Of a DNA stretch of 64,000 bases, positions 11,945-23,492 are shown piece after piece (within the stretch, counting starts at the first letter, position 1; each line of letters opens with the position of its first letter). Location: assembly GCA_036768485.1 (NCBI GenBank), contig JAVLUZ010000513.1, positions 1,637,413 to 1,701,412 of the forward strand, given 5' to 3'. Origin of the DNA: Mermis nigrescens (Eukaryota > Nematoda > Enoplea > Mermithida > Mermithidae). The notes beneath the pieces were generated by a model. That model searched no databases, had not been told where the DNA came from, and saw only the letters and a program-made list of their open reading frames with translations. The translations under genes and the position numbers were made by a program.

Positions 11945-14900
11945 TCAATTATCCAACACATCGACCTGGTTAACATTGAACTTCGGAGTTATCTTGAGAC
12001 TCAAACTGCCTAAATCAGTCCTCTTGGAAACAACGATAGCTTGCGATTCAACTGTATTACGCACACTCGTTTCGATAGATTTCTGCAATAAAAGGGCACA
12101 TATATATTTTTATAAAAATATTAAGTTGTAAGATAAATAGGTACATAAGTAGGAACCTATAGATACATAAATTAATGAATAAATCGCATTTACATATTGT
12201 TTTCGTCGCGAAATTCAAGCACTTGACAGTCCTTACGTTCAGACGTGCTCTTGGCGGGGTTTTTTGGGGTTTTGACCCCCCTAGAATGGCAACTGACCCC
12301 CGAAAAATGGCTGCGATCCCTCAAAATTAACGATTTTTCGTAAAAGTTTGCAAAAGTTGCAAAAAATAAGCCCTTTTCAACGTTTTTTAGCTCATTTTTG
12401 GCTCAAAAATCTCAAATTTTTCGGCGCTTCGCGCTATAAACACATTTTTCGACTATATTCTGTTCAATCTACTCAATTTTTTTTATTTTCATGAGAATTT
12501 TCTTATCTTTTCATGTTCTAAAAAGAAGCATTGTCTGAAACATCAAAAAAATTGTTTTTGACGCGTACCTTTCATTTTTAGCCCAAAAAGGCACTTCTTG
12601 AAAATTTTTTTGGGCCTAACCCCCTCCAGAATTCCCATGCTATACATGTATGCTTATGTTTCGCTAAAATTTGCTTTGTCTGTTAGACAAGGTGGGTCAA
12701 AAAAGGATCGCATATTGGTCCTCTCAACTTCTCAAATAACTAGCTAAATTAAACGCGGTTTGCTTTATCTAGAAGCCTATTACCACTGCAGGAATGTAGT
12801 AAAGTTTGCTGTCATTAGTTTTTACCAAATTTAGTACCTAAGTCGTTTTTGCAGGAATTTACAGATTGAGTGAATAAAATGAGCAACTTCGCAATGGCTT
12901 AAATCTGTAACAAAAAAGATAATTAAACACGGTTTGCTTTATAAGACATTAAAACTAATTGTTTGCTACTCTGTTTATTTTTATTTTTATTAGTTGAACC
13001 TATGTGAAATAAGTGCACTTTTACTATGGGCTGCTGCACTCATAATCAACTCTTTAATCTGCACGCAGTTTGCCAAAACGTTCAATTTTCGATAAGAGCT
13101 TGATTGTTTTACAGCAAACTCAAAATACCATGAAGTAAATCAGTTTAGTGATAGCTAAATAAAGTGACTTTAGAATAAAAAAGTTTCACTCATATGTATG
13201 TCACAGTGCAGTAAAGTTAGAGGGCAACAAAAACAATTAATGTTTCTGACAGATGCTTTCATGGCTCATAAAAACGACTTTTGCTAAATTGCTTATACCT
13301 TTCGGACAGCTGAATATCTATAATAATGATGACTATGAGTTCTTAATGCAAGAATGATAGGCTTTTTATCAATGAAACCGCATTCCATTTGCATTCGTCG
13401 TTTAGAAGTTAAAAGGTCCAACAAGCGATTCGTTTTTTAACCAACTCGTATAAGATAGGACGTCGTCGTATATGTAAACACTATGTCCTTTTACAACAAA
13501 GGCAACGAGAACTTTGCATGCATGCACATATAATGATATCTTTTACAGAAAATATTCTTATGTAAAAAATAATTATCAAAAGATACTTTTAGACCAAATT
13601 AGAATTATGTAGTATTGTAAAGTTGTCAGTAGTAAAATAATACGTTTTCATACTATTTGTATTCAAGAAATACTATTGACGGAATTGAGGAAATATTCCC
13701 TAGTTATAGCTTCCGTTTAACACTTATTAGAACTGCCATATTTTAGGATGATTTTTATAATTTAATAAAATTAGCTCTTTATGTATTTTTGATTATTTCC
13801 AGTTTCACATTACTCTTGTGTATGACGAAGATAAATTTATTCAACCCATGTCTTCAGGTATGTCGTGTGCACATGTTTCCTACACCACGTACACTCCTTA
13901 ATTTATTCTTCTGAGTGCTTCAGCCAATCATTCAGTCTGTCTGCTTAGATCAAATAGTCATAACAGCTTAAAGGCCTCTGCCATTCTTTTACGAATTTTG
14001 AGCAATAACAGCAAAAATATTGGGACTAATGAATGATATTTTTCGCAAAGTTACCCATCTGCACAAGCATGTTTTATTTTTAAATATGTCTGCCATTTAA
14101 AACATCGATGGAAGAGTCCATACTTTTTCGTGAAGCTCAATCTTTGTGTAGTACAGGAGACTTGACATAAAATTCTGGCATTGTTTCTCGATCATTTAGG
14201 AATGTAGAACGAAACCACCGACGCTGTAAATTCAAGATATCCTTCTAGCAGCATATTAAATCTAAAAAGGGCACTGAAAATGGCTTAACTCGATCGTTTT
14301 TCACGTTCAATAAATATAGCCTTATTAAACCATCATGGTAAACGTATAAGTAGTTACGCATGCGCCATATAAAATTAAATGGCACTCAAACTAAAAAGGA
14401 AAAACTTATTGGCGTACCAAGGCAGTCTCAAAATCATCAGCATTCGGATCTAATTTGATTCTCACATCAACCAAGTAATATTTATCTAACCACGACTTGA
14501 TATCTCTGAGTTTCGTCTGGAGATCAGACTCATCAAGTGAACCATTGATCCTGTAAAAGGCACGACAGTAAAAAGAGCTCATTAAGTACATGTCGATCGT
14601 AAATCTTAAAAGTCACTTAACAAAATAGAAATTATTTTATCATTTAAACATATGTAGGAAATGTATACAACACGCAACACAGATATCCTCAAACCAACAA
14701 AATATATGCAATTAACAACAATCCACATCATTCATGTAACGGCTCAAAATTTAGGTGTAGGTCCCCGGCCAATTTTAGGGGAGGTAAATGACCTCCAATT
14801 TTTGGCCAGAAAACGGCCAAAAATTCTATTTTTTCCAAATATAGAAGGATCAAAAATTTTTTTGGCGTAGGATATGGAGGGCGGGTGAATTTGAGTAAGG

Positions 14901-17900
14901 GGATCTCCCACCTCCCTGCCTCTCTTACATGTATGACCCACATTTTAAAAGTCTTGTACAATCTACTTATGTACCTGAGCCATGAAAATTTAATCTACTC
15001 TGATTGATGGCCATTCACAGCGCCAATGCAGGAAATGTTCATTTGTTGTCGAAAGTCTCATACACATTTTATGCTCTAAATACATGTAAGAAATTATGGA
15101 AAAACGCGTTTGATGAACTTTAAAAATATGAGTATTTACTCTATAAATCATACATATAACAGGAGATGGGGAAGCCCCTGAACCCTCCAATTCAGAGCCA
15201 GGAAACTGTTGACCCCTCTCCCCCATTTTTAGAAAAAAATTGAATTTTTTTGGTCGTTTTTAAGCATTTTTCGGCCATTTTTGGCCAAAAAATTGGAGTT
15301 CATTTACCCCCTCCACAAATGATCTTGAAGGGGTTTCAACCCCCTCTCAGAAGAATTTTCACCCCCCGCGAAAATTTTTTTCACTCTCCCCCAGAATTGG
15401 CGATTTTTTTGAAAGTTCCCAAAAATTTTCTAAAAAAATTTGTAGAAAGATGCTTTTTTTAAACCTTTTTAGCTATCTATTTGCTCAAAAGTGCTAGATT
15501 TTGACGCTTCACACCATTATACTCATGTTTTGGCTATATTTGTTCCATTTGTTCAGACTTTTTGATTTTTTCGAAATTTTTTTATATTTTTATGCTCTAG
15601 AAAAATAGAGCATCGTCAGAAACGCTTAAAAACGATGTTTTCGACGCGTGCCTAGCATTTTTAGATTCAAAAAGGCACTTTACAATTACACCCCCTCCCT
15701 AGAATTCCCATGCTGTGCATGTATGCTTCCTTACCCCCAAAAGTGGCCGAGGACCACCTACACAAAATTTCGAGCTGTTAAAAGTCAGATGCGGATAGAA
15801 ACAGATAAAACCTTTACAAAATAGATATGTACCTACTACACAGAATTTCAAGTGATCTGACTCTGAATGTCGAGCAATAATGCAACCAAGCAGGGCAAAG
15901 TCGACAAACACAAAAAATTTGCGACTTTTCAATTGCAAACTGAAGCATTGAGTGAAAATTTGCATGGTTAGTAATGATTGCATTCGTAACTTAACCTTAT
16001 CAAACTCATATAGTTCAGTAATTTGTATAACGTCAATAATAGCCTAGGTAAAATATTTTGGTATGTGCAAATAATATAGCTGATAAATGAAAAGTAAGTG
16101 ACATACATTTAGCGCCTCGAAATTTTCGGTGGGAGGTCCCCGGTCATTTTTAGGGGACAGATGGGGGGATGACCATCAATTTTTGAGCAATAACGACAAA
16201 AAAACAACTAAAAACGGCAAGACACAGTTTATCAAGAATTTTCTGGCTTTTAGGGATCGGGTCGGGAGGATGACCAACTTTGAGTGGGGAACTCCCCATC
16301 CCCTGTAACATGTTTGGTGAGTGACCACAATGGAAAATAAATATACTACCCTTTGACTAAGTATGCAACTAGGCTCGAGTGAGTTTGCTGGATTTGAAGC
16401 GTCTGCGCCTGCCCATGTATGACAATATTACTATGAAAAATGGTGTTTTGCAAGATGCAATTAATGATAGTTTCACTGCCACTAGCAGGTAAGTTTAGCG
16501 GCATTTTTAGGACGAAGATAAAGAGAAAATTTGTGAAATAATAAGCGCAGAAATAGTAATCTTAGGAAGAAAAAAGCTTAGATCTTATGTAGGTGTGAAG
16601 CATACACAAAGGCAAAGTAGATGTGGCCATAGATGCACCGCATGGCCGATCTGGGAAACGAGGGGTCAGTCGATCCTGAGCAGGGGTTTAAAAAAATTGA
16701 GCCTCTATATGCCTAAAATGACCTCATAAACTGATATACCTACATGCTAAAATAGCATTAAAACTAGGTACGTTATTCCACAATTTTTTGCCAATTTCAA
16801 GCTTTTTTGAAGAAAAATTTGGTCCGTTTTTAGCCTTCATTTTGTTTCATTTTCCACAGACAATTTTTTATTTATCCGTTCTGGAGGTTTAGACCACACG
16901 TGGGCGTGAGGAGGTTTAGACCCCTAAAAATCCAATAGATCCTCCCAAAATCGACAGACCTCCTGAATTTAATTTTTGGCATTTTTTAGATTTTTACCGG
17001 TTTCATACAATTCAGATTCCTCTGAATTTGGCTGCTGCCTCTGTATGATTTAAAGGCCCCCCTTCCCCAAGTGAATGTCTGGGTGTGTCCAGAGGAATGA
17101 ATGTTCTCTAAATGTAAACTTTAGGGTATATGGTACAGCCGCACGTTATATAAGATAAATTGTTTTTTGACTATTAGTGAAATTTAATCAATTTATGGGT
17201 TTCTAGTCATACAAAATACAGAAATTCATCAATACGGCGCGAAGTGCAGCAAAATTTTGATATTTCTACCGTTTTCAGATTGAATTTTCGGCCAAGCTCA
17301 AAAATTGTCTTGCAGCACTTTCATTTTCTCAAAATCGCCGCGAGTCTTGACCCCGAGAATCCGGTATATCCCCTCGAAAAACGATAGACCCCCGGAATTG
17401 AATCTTCGGCAATCCAGACCATCCCAGTATTCGGCCGTGGCCGCCATATGGTTATTAATGTCCCTTCTTATCCCCTCTATGCCCACGCGTAATATGAAGC
17501 TTTTGTAATACTTTACTAACCTACTTAATAGCATGCTGCCCAAGCGACTTTTTCGGTGTCGCTGATCTTTTCATCTCTTCACGCAATTTCGCTCGTGCCG
17601 ATAGACTGCTCCGATTCATCAACGCGAACACAGGAAGTTCCTGATTTATGATTCCAGCAGGAACGCGGTTCATTTTGAAAAAATTCTCGCACTCTGATGA
17701 CTCTAATTCAACTAATTTTAGATTGCTATCGAACGCCTTGCTTCTTGCTACACTCTGAGACGTAATTCCGACGAATTTCCAATTTTCGTCGAATAGCTTA
17801 ATTTGGATGTGATCTTCTCCGGGCACTTTCATCAAATTCTTCAAAAATTTCATCTTTTGTTTTCCAATGCTACATTTTGACGATTCCTGCTTCGCATTTC

Positions 17901-18030
17901 TAGTATCATTTTCGCTTGAAAACCTACATGCTATGCTAGCACGAACAGCAGAACACACTGGAAAAGCATTGCAGCTGTAGATGACTAGTCGTAAAGCAGC
18001 ATTTCGCACTGCAGACCTCACATGAATCAT
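11945..18030 (-). CDS. MTIF3: Mitochondrial translation initiation factor 3, three coding exons
   Basis: Coding exons are 18030-17525, 14550-14418 and 12082-11945: 258 codons, near the human MTIF3 length. Donors and acceptors are GT-AG and phases close (AA|G codon, then phase 0). The N-terminus is Arg-rich with no acidic residue for about 40 residues, ending RFSSEN, as expected of a mitochondrial presequence. Next comes an IF3 N-domain (LFDENWKFVGITSQ...LKLVEL), a basic linker (LREEMKRS), and an IF3 C-domain (SLDESDLQTKLRDIKSWLDK, VDVRIKLDP, then LSLKITPKF near the end). IF3 binds the small mitoribosomal subunit, keeps subunits apart and proofreads start-codon selection. An acceptor (TTGCTTCCAG) abuts the ATG, so a noncoding 5' exon is likely. 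The sequence is divergent, which is usual for animal mtIF3. Confidence 0.9.
12240..12652. mobile_element. CATACATG-family hAT-like MITE (413 bp)
   Basis: It begins CAGACGTGCTCTTGG and ends CTATACATGTATG. Flanks CTTACGTT (12232-12239) and CTTATGTT (12653-12660) match at seven of eight. The interior has C-rich ends and a GGCGCTTCGCGC hairpin half. It lies in MTIF3 intron 2 and is the same subfamily as 52935-53283. Confidence 0.8.
12661..14417. other. MTIF3 intron 2, AT-rich, unrecognised
   Basis: No ORF, repeat or RNA gene could be supported. The sequence resembles old unique intron DNA. Confidence 0.5.
14729..14935. mobile_element. CATACATG-family hAT-like MITE (207 bp)
   Basis: The ends are CATTCATGTAACGGCTC and the complement of a CATACATGTAAGAG end. 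Flanks are ATCCACAT (14721-14728) and ACCCACAT (14936-14943), seven of eight. It lies in MTIF3 intron 1. Confidence 0.8.
15149..15725. repeat. C-rich composite of CATACATG-family pieces
   Basis: It starts near CATACATATAACAGG and ends TGCATGTATG. It holds two C-rich blocks (15170-15230, 15300-15400) and TTTTTGGCC phrases. The flanks do not match, so it may be two overlapping insertions. It lies in MTIF3 intron 1. Confidence 0.5.
16102..16316. mobile_element. CATACATG-family hAT-like MITE (215 bp)
   Basis: The left end is CATACATTTAGCGCC and the right end TAACATGTTTG. Flanks are GTAAGTGA (16094-16101) and GTGAGTGA (16317-16324), seven of eight. It lies in MTIF3 intron 1. Confidence 0.75.
16640..17495. 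repeat. C-rich repeat pieces in MTIF3 intron 1
   Basis: 16690-16860 shares an AAAATGACC...AAAATAGC(A/G)TTAAAA...TTAGCCTTCATTTT order with 57310-57440 and 60735-60870. 16890-17100 and 17330-17420 are C-rich blocks of the CATACATG type. No complete element ends were matched. Confidence 0.45.
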
Positions 18031-18055
18031 CTGGAAGCAAATAATCTTAAAGGAC

Positions 18056-18117
18056 GAGCCCGACCCCAGCCCCGGCGCCCCGGGCCGGGGCCAGGCTGAC
18101 CCCGCACCGGGGCCTGA
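18056..18117. repeat. Solitary CCCCGG-rich block
   Basis: About 60 bp of GCCCCGGCGCCCC-type sequence like the arms at 2.4, 3.6, 4.05 and 4.8 kb. It lies just 5' of the MTIF3 coding start, possibly a lone arm of the GC-armed family. Confidence 0.55.
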
Positions 18118-18265
18118 AAATTTTAATACTGTTGTTAGATGTAAATTGTTCTATTGGTTGGTTGCAAAAATGATTGAAACTGATATACTTCCATCAGTCA
18201 CACTTTCATTTCTTTACAGACGAAAACAAATTAGGGAAGATTGTGGGACTGTTTGAGAATTCATA

Positions 18266-18384
18266 TTGGTGCCAGACATGGGCTAAGCCTAAGGCATAAA
18301 TGAGGCAAAAATTTCTCCGCTCGCTTCGCTCGTTCGGCAATTTAGCCTCGTGTATCTCAGGCTTAACCCATGCGTTGGCACCAA
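18266..18384. repeat. Small inverted-repeat (hairpin) element
   Basis: TTGGTGCCAGACATGGGCTA at the left pairs with the complement of TAACCCATGCGTTGGCACCA at the right, and GCTCGCTTCGCTCG lies near the centre. A closely related copy is at 20042-20148. Confidence 0.7.
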
Positions 18385-18719
18385 TTTGAACACACATGCA
18401 CACTGGGGGTATGGGGGTATCCCTGCTGCCACAACTTTTGGAAGACATGCCCCTCAAGTCTTTTTGGGACCAAACTTGTTGCTCGAGCCGTGAAAAAGCC
18501 TTAAGTGACGTCTAACAGTATATTTTCAGCTACATTTACTAATTTTTCGAGCAGTAGATTGTCCAATTAAGTCATTCAGACAATTAACTTCCATTATTTT
18601 GCATATTTTTGATGTTTTGAGTAATTTAATCGCCCTTATCGTTGCTGTTTGCATGCAAATTTAGCCATTAATATTCATGAAGAATGAAATAAAACCGTAA
18701 AAATTTTTCAAAATTTAAC

Positions 18720-19570
18720 ATTTAATAGGTAAAGAAATTGCTCATTTACCCCCCATCTCCAAAGAAACTCGATTTACCCCCTCCGAGGACTTTTGACCGT
18801 GTGCATGTATGAATGTGAATGCACATACTAAGCCTAAGCCTAAAACATTGGTAACAACAACTCAGTGAATGTTCCGATTTTAGGATTAAAAACACCGTTT
18901 TTCCACATTTAGGGGTTTTTGCGAACCAAAATTTTGAGATGTGGAAAAAGTTTGGGCTTGGTTCAAATAGTGAGAAATTTTTTTAATGCAAAAACGCTTT
19001 CTAGAAGGGTGAAATTCAAAAATTTTCCGGCGGTTCGCGCCGGATTAATTTATTTTTAATGTTTTATTGGTGTTCCCGGCGCACGGCGCCAATCGCAGCA
19101 CTTTTATCGACAAATTGCTCTAGAACTTCACTGTAATTGAAAATTTTCATCTTTTGAACGGATTTAGACAATTTTTGTAATGCAAAAATGCGTTTTAGAT
19201 ATGCAACATTTCAAAATTCCCTAGCACTTCGCAATTATTTTCGATGAATTTTTGACTTTTTATTCTTCGATGGGATTCTAGAAATCGGCTAAAGTGCAGT
19301 AAGGTCTGAAAATGCAGTTTTAGGAGATATGTAGAGAATATTACTGATCGTTATATTCATTGCAGTACACTAAACTTACAATAAAAAAAATGTTCAAAAA
19401 CTCGTTTTGGGTCTCAACATTTAATTTATAATGGAATTCTGCAAAAAACATCGGTTTTTCAACATGGGTGCTCAATTTTTGAACGTTTTTTAGCCACTCA
19501 AAAAATGTGAACCAAAATTTGAAATGTGGAAAATAATTTTGGGTATGGTTAGGAAAAAACAATGATTACA
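18720..19570. repeat. C-rich terminus and hairpin-repeat fragments
   Basis: 18740-18812 is C-rich and ends in CATGTATG. 19020-19240 holds an inverted fragment of the hairpin repeat of 26.9-27.4 kb (CGGCGGTTCGCGCCG, then a block with AATGCAAAAATGCG). 18900-18970 and 19500-19560 share GTGAACCAAAATTTGA(A/G)ATGTGGAAA. Confidence 0.5.
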
Positions 19571-19844
19571 AATTCAAAAACTCGACCCAAAAACAAGGGT
19601 ACTTCTACAGAACCGTAACTATTGCGACGTCATCAAATAGACTAATGCCTGGATCTCGACCTAAGCGGGCGTGGTACCGACCTAAGTGGGAGCGATAGGG
19701 GAAATGTGAAAAACGGGAAAATGGAAATGGAAAATGGAAAAAGGGTAAAAGTCTGGAATGGAAAATGGAAACTGGGTAAAAGCCGGAAAATGCAAAATGG
19801 AAAAATGGGCGAAATTTACAATACTGGAAAATGTCAAATTTTCA

Positions 19845-20385
19845 AAAAAATGACATTTCCTAACTGACTTTGGGATGGGGAGATCATATTTGCAAGTATT
19901 AGATGGCAGTCGGCATTATTGACCGAGTTGCAGGCTGTTGAAGTTCACGTGCTTAAGGATAGGCGAAAAAAGGGTAAAAATGGCGTTTGGGATATTTTCA
20001 CTTTTCAATTTGTGGAGACGGCAATTGCTTGCGGAATCAGATTGGTGCCAGACATGGGCTAAGCCTAAGGCATAAATGAAGCAAAAATTGCGGAGCGAGC
20101 GAAGCAATTTTTGCTCCATCTCAGGCTTAGCCCATGTGCTGGCATCAACGTGAATGCACATAACTAAGCCTAAGCCAAGACACTCGTAAGCCCGCTCAGT
20201 CACAGTCCCCTGACGATTCAGAGACTAATCCGGAACATTCCCAAAGACAGAGCTTACTTTTCGCCTATTCTTAAACACATGAACTTCAACAGCCTGTAAC
20301 TCGGTCAATAATGCCGACTGCCATCTAATTCTTGCAAATATGAACTCCCCATGCCAAACTCAGTTAAAAAATGTCCCTGTTGTAA
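19845..20385. mobile_element. Foldback element with about 110-bp inverted arms
   Basis: Left arm 19850-19972 contains GGCAGTCGGCATTATTGACC and continues to GGATAGGCGAAAA. The right arm (20260-20380) is its complement with few mismatches. A second, smaller hairpin (20042-20148) lies between the arms. No ORF or clear target duplication. Confidence 0.75.
20042..20148. repeat. Small hairpin element inside the foldback
   Basis: TTGGTGCCAGACATGGGCTA opens it and the complement (TAGCCCATGTGCTGGCATCAA-like) closes it. The centre contains CAAAAATTGC...GCAATTTTTG. It is a relative of 18266-18384. Confidence 0.7.
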
Positions 20386-21240
20386 CTTTCTGGGACTTTC
20401 CAACCTCTTCTACTTTAGCTGGAAATGGAGAATGGGAAATTTTTTACTTTTAAATCTTTTCCACTGGAAATGGTTCTTTTGTGAAAGATTAGGCTGAAAT
20501 CGTGGACATTTTGATGTCTTCAGTTGAAATTTCTTATCCATGGTCAAGATGAAAAATCGTCGGAAAATGGAAAAAATAGGTAAAATCCGGAACATGGGAA
20601 ATGGAAAATGGAAACGGAAAATGGACAACTTTCCATTTTCGAATTTTTCCACTGAAAATGGTTCTTTTATGAAAGATTAGGCTAAAATTGCGGATATTTT
20701 GATGCCTTCAATTAAAATTTCGCATTCATGGTCAAGATGGAAGACTGCCAGAGAATGGATTTCCAGCAATTTTCTCCCTCGTCCACGGATATGAAATTTC
20801 GAGTAAAGACATCAAAATATCCACGATTTTAACCTAATCCTTCATAAAAGAAGCATTTTCAGTCAAAAAATTCAAAATTGGAAAATTTTCATTTCCCGTT
20901 TCCATTTTCCATTTTCCGGATTTTATTTACTTTTTCCATTTTCCAGCGATTTTCCATCTTGACCATGGATAAGAAATTTCAACTAAAGAAATCCAAATAT
21001 ACACGATTTTAGCCCAGGGCTGGCATGAGTGGGTTTTCGGGGGTTTTGGGTTTTTAGTGGGTTTTTGGGGGTTCTAAAAAATCTTGGGTTTTTGGGTTTT
21101 TGGGGTTTTTGGTATTCTGAGATGCAGGTACTTATGAGATGCAGGTAGGAACAACATAAGTACATATCTATTATTGTGAGTTTTATGTTTAGTGTAATTT
21201 TTCAATGTTAAATGTCTAACTTTTATACTCATTACATAGG

Positions 21241-21418
21241 CAGGCACGTAGCTGGCCGTCCTATTTTGGAGGGACCAGCACCAATTTTAGGGGGACTAAA
21301 CCCAAAAGGCCGAAAATAGCACAAAATAACGTCTAAAAAGTCCAATTTTTCCGATTTTTCTGAATTTTGAGAGGTGTCCGGACCTCCCCATTCCCCCCAG
21401 AGATACGTGCCTGTTGAT
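21241..21418. mobile_element. MITE with CAGGCACGTA inverted ends
   Basis: CAGGCACGTAGCTGG on the left and ATACGTGCCTG on the right. The interior AAAATAGCACAAAATAACGT is shared with 63695-63869. It abuts the LINE at 21419 without a visible target duplication. Confidence 0.7.
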
Positions 21419-23492
21419 CATACACGAAATTGTTCTACTGATTATGATAAAAAGAATTATCTGCCATGATAAATGACGCAATTGAAAGAGATTCCAAGAA
21501 GTGCAATGCCATTTTATTTAATTTGCCTATATCGAACAGTGTCGAGGACATTGATCAGGTTAAATCTCTAATTGACTCTCATTCTAATGGTCATGATCTT
21601 GTCTTGTTCGATGTTACTCACGTCTTTCGTGATGGTCCCATTCACGAAAATCGCGTTCAATTTGTCAAACTTTGCCTGACCTCGGTTCAGGCAAGGCACC
21701 GCTTTATCTCTTTGATTAATAAGACAGTCCACGTCCGTTCTAAAGGCCCACTTTTAGGTCTACGGTGTCGTCCTGACCTTTCTTTTGTTCAACGACAACG
21801 CCAACGCGAACTGGTTTTCGAGCTGAATGATCGTAAATCTCGAGGTGAATAAGGACTTTACATTGATTTTCGTGCTGATTGTATTAAATGTAAACAAAAT
21901 GTAAATTTTAATAGTCCACGGCTCGCTCATTAGGTATCGCGCCCCAAATTTATTTCAATGTTTTTATGCAAATGCTCGAAGTCTTTTGAACAAACTTAGT
22001 AATTTACACCTTTTGCTGAATGAAGAAAGTTTTGATGCTCTATTTTTTTCTGAAAGTTGGTTCCATATTGATATTTCCGATAGACTATTGTGCCCTGGTA
22101 AAAATTGTCGCATTTTCCGCTGTGATCGAAACTGTAAACGTGGTGGGGGTGTAGCTTTATTTCTTAAAACTTCTTTCAATGCTATTCAAATTAATCTGCC
22201 ACCCGCTTTTAAAGTTTCCGAAATTCTAATAACTGATATTTTTGATTCTGATAGAAAGATCACTTTTATTTTGGTTTACCGATCCCCTGATTTTGACCTA
22301 GCTTATGCTGAAATTTTATGTAGATGTATTGAATGGGCTTGTTCTGTTCCTTTTCCTTTTGAAATCTTAGGAGATTTTAATTTGTCAAAAATTAATTGGC
22401 GGATAAATTCGCTTCCTACTGATAATCTTAATACCCTTTTTTCGACACACTTTCGGGCACTGGTTTACATCACTTAATAACAGAAAATACTCATGAAAAT
22501 AATATACTAGATCTTCTCTTTGCATATGATCAAATTTGTAATGTAAAAGTTGATATTCCATTTTCTAATAGTGACCATGATTCAATTATATTCGATTGTC
22601 TTTTGATGCCAGTCAAGAATCCTAGATCATCTTTTTTCAACTTTTGTAAAGCTGATTTTAATGCTCTAGGTCTTGCACTGTCTCAGATTTCTTGGCTTGA
22701 TCTTTTTGATTCCTTTCCTAATGTAAATGATATGTACAATTTGTTTGTTGGAGTGCTTCACTCTTTAATTTACGCATATGTCCCCTCAACTCAGCCAGAG
22801 CCCACGAAACGTAAATAAATAAATATTTACCTTTTTGTCGATAATGTAAAAAACTTTGGTCCATATTCTGATTATCATTTAATACAAAAATATCTGGATA
22901 ATACTTATACTTGGTCTATTAATTGGCAACTTCTTGTTGCTACGGAAAAATGTGCAGTTTTACATCTTGGTAAAAATACTCCAAAAAAGCTTTATTCTTT
23001 GAATAATATAAATATTACAAATGATATTAGTTCCGTTCGTGATCTGGGTGTTTATATTTCCCATAATCTCAATTATAAGGAACGTTTCAATTACATAATT
23101 AAAAAAGCTGTTTCTCGTTGTTTTCTAATACACAAAGCTTTTCTTTCGCGTGATAAAAATATATTTTAGTTAGGGCCTATACTACTTATGTAAGACCCAT
23201 GCTTGAGTTTTCTGTTTCTGTATGGAATCCATATTATGCAACTGATATAAATCGTCTTGAAAATATTCAACGTAAATTTACTAAATGTCTTTTCGGTTTT
23301 CATAGCAATTTATCCAATCTTGAACGCCTGAATCTTCTTAACCTACCTTGATTAGAACTTTGTCGTCTTCACATATGTCTATGTCTCATGTATCAAATTA
23401 TTAACGGTTTATCTTGTATTGATGCTAATGAATTTTTCATTTTTAGTTCCAGCATAACCCGATCTGAAAACCGTTGTAAACTTACGTTACTA

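Larger units (their letters stand above)
19700..21006. repeat. GGAAAATGG-rich repeat field
   Basis: There are many direct and inverted GGAAAATGGAAA runs. Interleaved is a block with AAAGATTAGGCT, ATTTTGATG and CCATGGTCAAGATG, at about 20480, 20670 and (inverted) 20770-20990. The field continues after the 5-kb insertion, at 26005-26310. Confidence 0.65.

Noticed and set aside
17298..17543. 81-codon minus-strand ORF near MTIF3 exon 1
   Set aside because: It overlaps the exon end in another frame and a C-rich repeat; the splice donor at 17524 explains the region.
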